A DNA stretch of 64,000 nt from Streptomyces sp. NBC_00258. Lineage in GTDB: Bacteria; Actinomycetota; Actinomycetes; Streptomycetales; Streptomycetaceae. Shown piece after piece: positions 35,233 through 43,272 of the stretch. The translations under genes were made by a program, and so were the position numbers. The notes below the pieces were generated by a model that saw only the letters and a program-made list of their open reading frames with translations, searched no databases and was not told the DNA's origin. The stretch's first letter is position 1; each line of letters opens with the position of its first letter. The stretch is taken from the NCBI RefSeq assembly GCF_036182465.1, contig NZ_CP108081.1:12090001-12154000 (forward strand), in the 5' to 3' direction.

Positions 35233-36213
35233 TCAGTGATCGGCATACGGTTCGGCGCCATCGCGGCCATGCAGCCGTTCACGGTAGGCCAGCGGCGACT
35301 CGCCGTACTGCCGCTTGAACGCACGGGAGAAGTACAGCCGGTCGTTGAAGCCGACGCGGGAGGCGATCTCGCTGACGGACATCTCCGTGAAGCGCAACAG
35401 CCGAGCGGCCTCGAGCATCACCCGCTCAGTGATCAGCCCCCGTGTCGAGTTGTCCGTCACCCGCGACAGCGCCCGCCACAGTACTCCCGGCGACACCCCG
35501 AGCCCCTGCGCATAGTGACCGACGTCGTGATGGTCGGCGAAGCCACGCTCGAGCAGATCGACGAAACGCCGGTGCAGCCGGATGTCGGATTCATCCTCTG
35601 CGGTCTGCCGAGGCGCGCCCTCCTGCGACCAGCGCTCAGCCCACCCGAGCAGCGCCAGCAGCAGATGCCGCTGCACCCCGACACTCCGGGCGTCCACGGG
35701 GCCCTTGGCCTCGGCGTCCAGCGCGTGGATCAGGGCGTCGACGCGCGCCGTGGAATCCGATGGCACCCGGATGACCGGTATCTGGCGGCCGGTGAGTAGC
35801 CGGCCGGGGCTTTGCCCAGGTCCGGCCACCTCGTCGTACAGCAGCTCGTCACCGAAGCGGACAATCGCCCCCGACAAGTCCTGCGCCCGCTCGAAATGAT
35901 GTACCTGGCCGCGGCCGACCAGCATCACTGTGTTTTCCCCGAGGACGGAACGTTCGTTGTCGCGACGGTGGTGACCGGTTCCGCTCCTGGTCCAGATCAG
36001 CTCATGGAACTCATGCTGATGAGGCCCATAGACAGGGCACCGGTCATCGACGAAAGTGTCACGTTCGTACAGCGTCACATGAAGTGCAGGAACGGTTATC
36101 GGCATGCGCTCGACAACGAGCTCACGGCCGAGCCGCCTGCTCGGAAGCTGGACATCTGGCTCAGTACTCAAGACGAGGGCTCCTGCCCGCGGCGATCCGC
36201 CGCTGTTACACAT
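35233..36213 (-). CDS. AraC-family transcriptional regulator
   Basis: This 326-residue protein has an N-terminal cupin-like sensing region (HQHEFHELIWTRSGTGHH) and a C-terminal double HTH (LGVSPGVLWRALSRV, then MSVSEIASRVGFNDRLYFSR, AFKRQYGESPLAYRERL). The ATG at 36213 was chosen; other in-frame starts at 36297 and about 36105 are possible because no strong ribosome site decides. It is divergent from the molybdenum-hydroxylase operon, and the gap between them contains four phased GTCCAT sites well suited to an AraC activator. Confidence 0.88.
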   Translation of the reverse strand: MCNSGGSPRAGALVLSTEPDVQLPSRRLGRELVVERMPITVPALHVTLYERDTFVDDRCPVYGPHQHEFHELIWTRSGTGHHRRDNERSVLGENTVMLVGRGQVHHFERAQDLSGAIVRFGDELLYDEVAGPGQSPGRLLTGRQIPVIRVPSDSTARVDALIHALDAEAKGPVDARSVGVQRHLLLALLGWAERWSQEGAPRQTAEDESDIRLHRRFVDLLERGFADHHDVGHYAQGLGVSPGVLWRALSRVTDNSTRGLITERVMLEAARLLRFTEMSVSEIASRVGFNDRLYFSRAFKRQYGESPLAYRERLHGRDGAEPYADH

Positions 36214-36379
36214 GCTACCGCCCCGAAGAAGCCACTGACCTGCACTCCAGGGTGAGGTATGCCTCCGGACACCGGCGCCTCGCACCGCGAGATCCACGGA
36301 ACACTGGGGTGGCTGGCGCTCGCTCGCCGTTCGCGGTGCCGACGCTCACGGACCGCTGGGCCGGGATGGCGAAGGATGC

Positions 36380-36449
36380 GTCCATACGGTCGCAAGAATT
36401 GTCCATCGTACGATGGATAAGTCCATACGCCTGCGAACTCTGTCCATCG
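36380..36449. promoter_or_regulatory. Four phased GTCCAT half-sites with central palindrome
   Basis: GTCCATACG (36380), GTCCATCG (36401), GTCCATACG (36421) and GTCCATCG (36442) repeat every 21, 20 and 21 bases, forming two copies of a 41-base unit. TCCATCGTACGATGGA (36402-36417) is a perfect 16-base palindrome inside the array. A CATACT that could be the -10 box lies at 36470-36475, so the last site would overlap the -35 region, as for an AraC-type activator. The target would be the gene at 36663, leaving a leader of about 180 bases. Confidence 0.65.
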
Positions 36450-36662
36450 CGGACTGAGCGGACAGCCGTCATACTTGGTGAAGGAACAAGGTCCGGCTCA
36501 CGACCGAGTTGTGTCGGGTGACGCCGGAAATCTGTGGCTTCTCACCACCGCCGCTGGGAGCCTTTTGCTGGCTGCGGAATATTTCTGCGAGGCCGCACCC
36601 GGGAAATACGGATCAGGCGCGCGTAAATTCCGCGCTGCCTACGGCGTGAGGGCCGTTTCTTC

Positions 36663-39503
36663 ATGAAGCTAGATGTCAATGGTGAACTCCACGACGTGGA
36701 TGACCGGCATGCCAAGACGCCCCTGCTGTGGGTTCTGCGTGACGTTCTCGGAGTACGCAGTGTGAAGTTCGGCTGCGGGGGCGGGTTCTGCGCGGCGTGC
36801 ACGGTTTTGGTGGATGGCAAGGCGGTGAAGGCCTGCCAGCAGCTGGCGGGCCGGGTGCAGGGAAAGGTGGTCACCGCGCAGGCAGCGGCGGGTGCAGAGG
36901 CAGACGCCGTCCGTGACGCGTGGTACCGCAAGAATGTGGTGCAGTGCGGGTACTGCCAGCCGGGCCAGATCTGTGCCGCCACCGCACTGCTGAGCGCCGA
37001 TCCCGAGCCCGATGACCTGGCCATCGACAAGGCGATGACCGGCAACCTGTGCCGGTGCGGCACATATCCGCGTATCCGCGCGGCGATCCACGAGGCAGCC
37101 GACACGCTGAAGGCCGGCCGACGGCCCGCACCGGTGCCGACAGGCGACACCGGAGGGGAGCCGGTCTTCGACGTCACCGACCCCATCGGCGCATACGTGA
37201 CGATCGACCCGGACGGGACGGTGCACGTGGCGTCGTCGCAGCTGGAGATGGGCCAGGGCGTCCACACCGCGCTGACCACGATCCTCGCCGAGGAACTCGA
37301 CGTTGAGCCGGCGTCGGTGCACGTCGTCACGGTCACGGACACGTCCGGACGCTACGACAACCCCATCCTGGGGGGCGGCCTGCAGAGCACCGGTAGTTCG
37401 ACTTCGCTGATCATGTTCTGGCAGCGCTACCGGCAGATCGCCGCGGTTCTGCGGCAGCGGCTGAAGAACGCCGCCGCCCTGCGGTGGACCGTGCAGGCCG
37501 AGGAGATCGAGGTCAGCGCAGGTGTCCTGAGCCATCCCGACGGTCACCGGGCCACGGTGGGCGAGCTGGCGGCCGAGGCCGCGCTGCTGCCCGCGCCGTT
37601 GGACGCCCAGCCCAAGCAGGCGGATGAGTATCGGCAGGTGGGACGGGACGGCGGCCCGCGGGTCGACAGCCCGGGCAAGATCTGGGGCACCGCCGCGTAC
37701 ACCATCGACGTGGAGTGGCCCGGTGTGCTGACCGCGCTCGTCGTGCATCCGCCGCTGTTCGGCGCGACGCTCGCCTCGGTCGAGGACGACGCTGCCCGCG
37801 AGATGCCCGGCGTCGTTGACGTGGTGACCATCAGCAACGGTGTGGCCGTGGTGGCCGAGACCTTCTTCGACGCCGTCAAGGGCGCCGCCGCTCTGGTCCT
37901 CGAGTGGGACAACACCGGCGCGGAGACACGCGGCACCGACCAGTTGCGCGAGGAGCATCTACAGCTCGCCCGCGAGGGGTCCGGCGCCGCCGTCGCGAAG
38001 AGCGAGGGCGATGTCGAGGCCGCGCTGGCCGCCGCCCATACGGTCGTCGAGTCCGTCGTAGACGTTCCCTACCTCGCGCACGCTCCGATGGAGCCCCACA
38101 ACGCGGCCTGCCGGATGCGCGAGGACGGCGTCCTGGAAGTGCGGGCCGGTACCCAGTCCGGAGACGTGGCGCGCATGGTGGCCGCCGACGTGACCGGTCT
38201 GCCGGACGACAGGATCGAAGTGCAGACCGCGCTGGCGGGCGGTGGGTTCGGACTGCGGCTGGGAGCAGCCCCGAGCCCGGTCTCGGAGGCCGTGGAGATT
38301 ACGCAGGCGCTGGGCTTCAAGCACCCGGTCAAGGTGCAGTCGTCACGGACCGAGGAATTCAAGAGCGGCCAGTTCCGGCCCATGGCGGCCGTCCGGGTCC
38401 GGGCCGGCCTCGACGCCACCGGCGCGATCACGGCCTGGGACCACCGGGTGGTCGCCCAGGCGGTCGCTGAGTCCCTCCCGGTGACGGGCAAGGCGCTGTT
38501 CCAAAACGGCGTGGACATCCTGCAGGTGGTCGGCGCCATCGACCACCCCTACGCCTTCGGCGACCAGCGCGTGGAGATGATCCACTTCCCCACGGCGATC
38601 CCGGTGGCGACCTGGCGCAGCATCGGCATGGTCCAGAACGTGCTGGCCATCGAGACCGTGCTGGACGAGATCGCCGAACGCCTGGACCGCGACCCCCTGG
38701 AGCTGCGCCGCGACCTGCTCGTCTCCAGCCCGCGCACCCTCGCCGTGCTCAACCTGGCCGCCGAACGCTCCGACTGGTTCACCCCGCTGCCGGCGGGGCG
38801 GGCGCGCGGCGTGGCCGTCTCGTCCGGATTCGGCACACACAGTGCCCTGGTCGTCGAGATCTCGACCGACGCACGCGATCAGATCCACCTCGACAGGATC
38901 GTCCTCGTCGCCGATCCGGGCACCGTCGTCAACCCGGACATGGTCCGTGCCCAGCTCGAGGGCGGAGCCCTGTTCGGCCTCAGCGCCGCCCTCTCCGGCC
39001 GCATCACGCTCAAGGACGGCAACGTCGTCCAGCAGAACTTCGACGGCTACCCCATTATGCGGATGGCAGGCACCCCGGACATCGACATCCATCTCGTGCC
39101 GTCCGGGGATGCGCCCGGCGGCATCGGCGAGGTCGCGGTGCCCACCGTGGCACCCGCGCTCGTGAACGCGATCGCCAGCCTGCGCGGCGAGCGCATCCGC
39201 AGCCTTCCGGTCAGCACGAGCACCAAGATCTCCCCGACCGGCGGAATCCGCACCCGGATCGCCCACGACCCGTCAGCCCGCCCCGCACCCCAGGAGAATC
39301 CCATCACCGCCGTCGACATCGTCCCCACACAGGACGGCCCCTACAAGTGCTCCGGACCGATCACGATCCACGACCACGACGGACGCGAAGTGGACGTTCC
39401 GGACGGCGACGTGTACCTATGCCGCTGCGGCGCCTCCGCAAACAAGCCCTTCTGCGACGGCTCACACGCGTCCGTCGCCTTCGACGGAACCCTCAACAAC
39501 TAG
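36663..39503 (+). CDS. Single-chain molybdenum hydroxylase with C-terminal CDGSH cluster
   Basis: This 946-residue fusion has three parts. Residues 1-155 match the small [2Fe-2S] subunit of isoquinoline-1-oxidoreductase/xanthine-dehydrogenase-like enzymes: C38, C43, C46 and C58 for the first cluster (KFGCGGGFCAACTVL) and C95, C98, C130 and C132 for the second (QCGYCQPGQ, NLCRCGTYPRI). Residues about 170-870 form the molybdopterin subunit (SQLEMGQGVHT, MEPHNAACRMREDG, WRSIGMVQNVLAIE, and the catalytic Glu in GGIGEVAVPTVAPAL). Residues about 895-946 form a CDGSH-type iron-sulfur domain (C920, C922, C931, H935 in KPFCDGSH). There is no FAD subunit. It would hydroxylate an N-heterocycle or aldehyde; the substrate is unknown. 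Confidence 0.88.
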   Translation: MKLDVNGELHDVDDRHAKTPLLWVLRDVLGVRSVKFGCGGGFCAACTVLVDGKAVKACQQLAGRVQGKVVTAQAAAGAEADAVRDAWYRKNVVQCGYCQPGQICAATALLSADPEPDDLAIDKAMTGNLCRCGTYPRIRAAIHEAADTLKAGRRPAPVPTGDTGGEPVFDVTDPIGAYVTIDPDGTVHVASSQLEMGQGVHTALTTILAEELDVEPASVHVVTVTDTSGRYDNPILGGGLQSTGSSTSLIMFWQRYRQIAAVLRQRLKNAAALRWTVQAEEIEVSAGVLSHPDGHRATVGELAAEAALLPAPLDAQPKQADEYRQVGRDGGPRVDSPGKIWGTAAYTIDVEWPGVLTALVVHPPLFGATLASVEDDAAREMPGVVDVVTISNGVAVVAETFFDAVKGAAALVLEWDNTGAETRGTDQLREEHLQLAREGSGAAVAKSEGDVEAALAAAHTVVESVVDVPYLAHAPMEPHNAACRMREDGVLEVRAGTQSGDVARMVAADVTGLPDDRIEVQTALAGGGFGLRLGAAPSPVSEAVEITQALGFKHPVKVQSSRTEEFKSGQFRPMAAVRVRAGLDATGAITAWDHRVVAQAVAESLPVTGKALFQNGVDILQVVGAIDHPYAFGDQRVEMIHFPTAIPVATWRSIGMVQNVLAIETVLDEIAERLDRDPLELRRDLLVSSPRTLAVLNLAAERSDWFTPLPAGRARGVAVSSGFGTHSALVVEISTDARDQIHLDRIVLVADPGTVVNPDMVRAQLEGGALFGLSAALSGRITLKDGNVVQQNFDGYPIMRMAGTPDIDIHLVPSGDAPGGIGEVAVPTVAPALVNAIASLRGERIRSLPVSTSTKISPTGGIRTRIAHDPSARPAPQENPITAVDIVPTQDGPYKCSGPITIHDHDGREVDVPDGDVYLCRCGASANKPFCDGSHASVAFDGTLNN

Positions 39504-39672
39504 AGCCCGTGGGCGGCGCACCGTGCCGCCCACGCAGGACCGGGTGCGGCATGTCCCTGCGGCCCCGCTCCCACCGCCCACCCCCACCCGCCAGGCACCG
39601 CCCCGCCGCGCTCCGCCTGATGCCCGGACAGCCCGTACGGCAGACGCCGTCACGCAACCGAAGGACGAGCAC

Positions 39673-40680
39673 GTGAACAGCACCCTCACCGACAACCCCC
39701 AGTGGGAGCAGCTCTACCAGGCCGCGTTGCGCGAGGGCGGCGCCCTGTCGCTCTACGGCGGCGGCCCCGTCACCCTGTACACCGGCGCCGCTGCCGCGTT
39801 CGAGAAGGCGTTCCCCGGTATCACCGTCGACATCACCGCGACGTTCTCCAACATCCTGGCCCCGAAGATCGACGCCCAGATCGCTGCCGAGAACCTCGAA
39901 GTCGACCTTGCGATCTTCCAGACCGTCCAGGACTTCTACCACTGGAAGCAGCGCTCGGTCCTCACCGCTTACCAGCCCGACGGCTCCGAGCACATCCCGG
40001 CGGCCTTCAAGGACACCGAGGGCACCTACCACGGGCTGATCGTGCACGCGCTTGCCTACACCCGCAACACCGACACGGTGCCCGATGACCTCATGCCCAC
40101 CGTGGCCACCGACTTCCTCGACCCGCTCTTCCGGGGACGCGCCATCACCACCTACCCCCACGACGACGACATCACCCTGTACCTGTACGCGACCCTCGCC
40201 GAGCGCTACGGGTGGGACTTCGTCGCCGACTACGTCCACAGCGGCGCCCAGTTCATCCGCGGCCACCTGGGCGTGGCCGACCGCATCGCCGCAGGCGACG
40301 CCGACGTCTCCATGGACAGCATCGTGGCGCTGACCATGGCGGACATCGCGGCCGGCAGGCCCACCGCGGTCCACGTGCCGCAGGACGTCATGCCGGTCTG
40401 GCCGCAGACCGCGGCGATCTTCAACAACTGCCCGCACCCCAGCACCGCGAAGCTGTACATGTCGTGGTTCCTGGCCGCCGAGCAGCAGGCCACCCTGGGC
40501 ACCTGGTCGCCCCGCGCCGACCTGCCCGCCCCCACCGGCCTGCGCCCGCTCGCGGAGTACCCGCTGGCCGACCAGTTCCTCGCGTTCATGCTCGACGACG
40601 ACCGCGTCCAGCAGGCCCGTGGCGCCTGCGCGGACCTGATCGGACCGGTCGTCGGGGAGCCCAACGTCGGCACGTCATGA
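39673..40680 (+). CDS. Periplasmic-binding-fold protein without signal peptide
   Basis: Starting at GTG 39673 (GAAGGACG 7 bases upstream), the 335-residue protein matches iron/polyamine-type extracellular solute-binding proteins: GALSLYGGGPVTLYTGAAAA, FEKAFPGITVDIT, FSNILAPKIDAQI, VSMDSIVALTMADIAAG and STAKLYMSWFLAAEQQA. Remarkably there is no signal sequence or lipobox, and the codons further upstream give only a Pro/Arg-rich run, not a signal. It should therefore stay in the cytoplasm unless exported by another route. No ABC permease or ATPase is adjacent. Its stop overlaps the channel gene by ATGA. It may bind the substrate or cofactor of the hydroxylase. Confidence 0.78.
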   Translation: MNSTLTDNPQWEQLYQAALREGGALSLYGGGPVTLYTGAAAAFEKAFPGITVDITATFSNILAPKIDAQIAAENLEVDLAIFQTVQDFYHWKQRSVLTAYQPDGSEHIPAAFKDTEGTYHGLIVHALAYTRNTDTVPDDLMPTVATDFLDPLFRGRAITTYPHDDDITLYLYATLAERYGWDFVADYVHSGAQFIRGHLGVADRIAAGDADVSMDSIVALTMADIAAGRPTAVHVPQDVMPVWPQTAAIFNNCPHPSTAKLYMSWFLAAEQQATLGTWSPRADLPAPTGLRPLAEYPLADQFLAFMLDDDRVQQARGACADLIGPVVGEPNVGTS

Positions 40681-41615
40681 GCAAAAGCCGGCACCGGGCC
40701 GGCCGCCGGTTCCAGCGGTGGACCGCACCTCCGCCGCTGGCTGCCGTTGACTCGCCGACGAGGAGGGAAACGTTGTCGACGCATACAGAAAACGGAGTGA
40801 CAGCGGAGAGGAGGCGCCGACTGAATCTGCCTGAAAGTCTCACGACCCCAGTGATCGAGTTCGCGCTCGCGACCGTGCTGACATTCACCGTGATCACCAC
40901 TGTCTGGGCTCTGCACGTGGCCCCAGCGATCGCCGAATTGGGCTCACCGCGCGGCGAACTATCCGTAGCGGCGCTGGTTGTGGCGATTGTCCTGTTCTCC
41001 CTGGTCTTGTCACCTTGGGGGCGGCGTTCGGGGGCACACATGAACCCCGCGGTCACGCTGGCGCTGTGGCTTATGCGGGCCTTCCCAGGCCGCGACGTGG
41101 CGGGCTACGTCATCGCCCAGCTTGCCGGCTCGATCGTCGGCACCGGCCTGGGACGGCTCGTCTGGGGAAGGACGAGCGGACTGCCGCCCGTCAACTATGG
41201 GGTGGCCTTGCCCTCACCCGCCTGGAACTGGTCCGAGGTCGCGCTCGCCGAGGCCAGCGGCGTCGCGGTCATCGTCCTGGTCGTCGGGTTTCTCCTCTCC
41301 ATGCCTTCCGGGCGCAGCCGTGGGATGGTCCCGTACGCCGTCTCTCTCCTGGTGGCCGCGAACATCGTCGTCCTCGGCCCGCTGAGCGGCGGAAGTTCCA
41401 ACCCCGCGCGCCAGTTCGGTCCTGCGCTGTGGTCGGGACAGACCGCCGATCTCGCGGTCTACCTGATCGCTCCCATGATCGGCGGAGCGGTCGGAGCGGT
41501 GGTGCACCGCGCCATTGCCGACCGCCGTCTTCACACCCACAAGCTATGCGGATCCGCCGGTCCGTCGGCCCTCGACGCAAGCAGTGGCCCGGTTCCGATC
41601 AAGGAGGCTGCGTGA
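40677..41615 (+). CDS. Aquaporin/MIP-family channel
   Basis: This membrane protein of about 312 residues has six hydrophobic segments and both MIP half-helix motifs, HMNPAVTLALW and SSNPARQFGPAL. The ATG at 40677 overlaps the upstream stop. A TTG at 40773 with GAGGAGGG just upstream is an attractive alternative (280 residues) because the first 32 residues are basic and weakly conserved-looking. MIP channels pass water, glycerol, urea or similar neutral molecules. Within this operon it could admit a small uncharged substrate or release a product such as urea or ammonia. That role is inference. Confidence 0.82.
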   Translation: MSKSRHRAGRRFQRWTAPPPLAAVDSPTRRETLSTHTENGVTAERRRRLNLPESLTTPVIEFALATVLTFTVITTVWALHVAPAIAELGSPRGELSVAALVVAIVLFSLVLSPWGRRSGAHMNPAVTLALWLMRAFPGRDVAGYVIAQLAGSIVGTGLGRLVWGRTSGLPPVNYGVALPSPAWNWSEVALAEASGVAVIVLVVGFLLSMPSGRSRGMVPYAVSLLVAANIVVLGPLSGGSSNPARQFGPALWSGQTADLAVYLIAPMIGGAVGAVVHRAIADRRLHTHKLCGSAGPSALDASSGPVPIKEAA

Positions 41616-42775
41616 TGTCGACCCCTTCGTCCACCGAGTCCCAGACTGCGCTCGCCACCCTGTCCGCCGCCGCCACGCGGCTGCGAGAGAAGCGACGCAT
41701 GGTGAGTGCCCTCCTTGTCGGCGTCGACGGCTCGGCCCCGATACCGGCCGGAGCGCGCATGGTGATCGACGAACGCGGCGCGATCGAGGGCTCCCTCACC
41801 GGAGGCTGCGTGGAAGCGGCCCTCGTGGAAGAGGCCGAGTTCATCCTCGCGGGAGGGCCGCCGAAGCTCGTCACCTACGGGGTCTCGGAAGACGACCTCG
41901 GGGACGTCGGCCTCATGTGCGGCGGCACGGTCCACATCTTCCTCCACGAAGTGCGCGGAGCTGACGCACAGACCGAACTCGCCGTCCTGGAAGCGGTCCT
42001 CGCCCACCGCCACGCAGCCGTCGCCACCCTCCTCGACGGACCGCACGCCGGAGCGAAGCTCGCCCTGGTCGATGGGCTGCCGCTGGGCACACTGGGCGAA
42101 ATCACCCAGCTGGACCGGAACGTCCTTCGGGAACTCGACGGCCTGCTCGACCAGGGCATCACTGCCGTACGAACCTTCGACACCGACGGCACAACGGCGG
42201 GCCAGGACCTGCGCGTACACCTGCAGAGCTTCGCGTCGACGCCCCGGATGATCATCGTCGGTGCAGTGGACTTCTCCGCCGCACTCGCACCCCTGGCGCG
42301 GGAACTCGGCTACGACGTCACGATCTGCGACGCCCGCGAGCGCTTCGCCCGCTCGCCCCGCTTCTCCCGCGCCGCGAAGGTCGTCGTCGGGTGGCCGCAG
42401 GACGTGCTCCGGGGCCAGGACCTCGGCCCACGGGACGCCGTGCTGGTGTTCACCCACGACCCCAAGTTCGACGAACCAGCTCTCGCGGCAGCCCTCGCCA
42501 CCTCAGCCGGCTACATCGGTGCCCTCGGCAGCCGGAAGACCGCAGCCGACCGCCGCCACCGCCTCCAGCAGGCCGGTCTCTCCTCCGCGCAGCTGAGCCG
42601 CATTCATGCCCCGTGCGGACTCGACATCGGCAGCCGCACCGTGCATGAGACGGCGATCTCCGTACTCGCCGAGATCATTGCCTCACGCAATCACCGTCCC
42701 GGCGCCCCACTGGGTGCCACCAGCGGAACAATCCACGCTGACGTGCTGGGCTTCCCCCAACAACTTGCTGCCTAG
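41615..42775 (+). CDS. XdhC/CoxI-family molybdoenzyme maturation protein
   Basis: This 386-residue protein has an N-terminal XdhC domain (VSALLVGVDGSAPIPAGARM, SLTGGCVEAALVEEA, MCGGTVHIFL) and a C-terminal Rossmann domain (MIIVGAVDFSAALAPLARE, VCD-like ITICDARERFA, AGYIGALGSRKT, IHAPCGLDIGSRT). XdhC proteins bind molybdenum cofactor, aid its sulfuration and insert it into xanthine-dehydrogenase-type enzymes. The start overlaps the channel stop (TGATG). It confirms that the operon serves the hydroxylase at 36663. Confidence 0.92.
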   Translation: MSTPSSTESQTALATLSAAATRLREKRRMVSALLVGVDGSAPIPAGARMVIDERGAIEGSLTGGCVEAALVEEAEFILAGGPPKLVTYGVSEDDLGDVGLMCGGTVHIFLHEVRGADAQTELAVLEAVLAHRHAAVATLLDGPHAGAKLALVDGLPLGTLGEITQLDRNVLRELDGLLDQGITAVRTFDTDGTTAGQDLRVHLQSFASTPRMIIVGAVDFSAALAPLARELGYDVTICDARERFARSPRFSRAAKVVVGWPQDVLRGQDLGPRDAVLVFTHDPKFDEPALAAALATSAGYIGALGSRKTAADRRHRLQQAGLSSAQLSRIHAPCGLDIGSRTVHETAISVLAEIIASRNHRPGAPLGATSGTIHADVLGFPQQLAA

Positions 42776-42899
42776 GAGTGCCCAGAAGATCCTGAAATCG
42801 CACCCGGCTTGACTCATGGCAGTTTGACATTTCCCAGCAATCTGGGGTGAGCCGGGTAGCCGGAGCGAGATCTTCATCGGAAACCTCCAGGGAAATCCT

Positions 42900-43066
42900 C
42901 GCCTTGAGTGAAGCCGGGGGAGGAATCGGATTCCTGCGAAGCGGGCCAGGTGCCCGCGTTTCAAGTTCCGCAAGAAGTCGCGCAGGTCGGCGGAGTACAC
43001 CTCCAGTGCGTTCCGGTACCGGGACGGGAAGCTGACGCTGGCGAAGATGTCCGGCCCGCTGGACAC
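42900..43066 (+). mobile_element. IS200/IS605-type TnpB remnant
   Basis: One frame reads RFKFRKKSRRSAEYTSSAFR, then YRDGKLTLAKMSGPLD, the N-terminal beta-sheet region of IS605-type TnpB proteins (with K-to-P/RFKSRK-like lead-in). No RuvC catalytic residues or IS ends are present, so it is only a scrap. It follows xdhC by about 125 bases. From 43067 to about 43260 the minus strand encodes RHLENCVLRGADLTWTAFVV, possibly a remnant of a membrane protein; I cannot identify it. Confidence 0.6.
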
Positions 43067-43272
43067 CGTGCGCCCAGATCCACACCACCCACAGCACGAC
43101 GAATGCCGTCCAGGTCAGGTCCGCACCACGCAGCACACAGTTCTCCAGGTGCCGCCGGACCGCCGATGCGGCACGGTAGATGTTGGCGACGGCAGCCATC
43201 TGCCGTGGCGGACCGGGATACCGCCGAGCTTGGCTTCCGCCACCCTCTCGGCTTGCGTGATGGATCGTTGGC

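Noticed and set aside
36380..36449. Possible short CRISPR-like array
   Set aside because: The repeats are 8-9 bases at 20-21 base spacing with no long repeat or unique spacers; helical phasing fits regulator sites instead.
36475..36666. A 63-codon frame in the hydroxylase leader
   Set aside because: No ribosome site and no family pattern; it overlaps the hydroxylase ATG and lies in the expected 5' leader.
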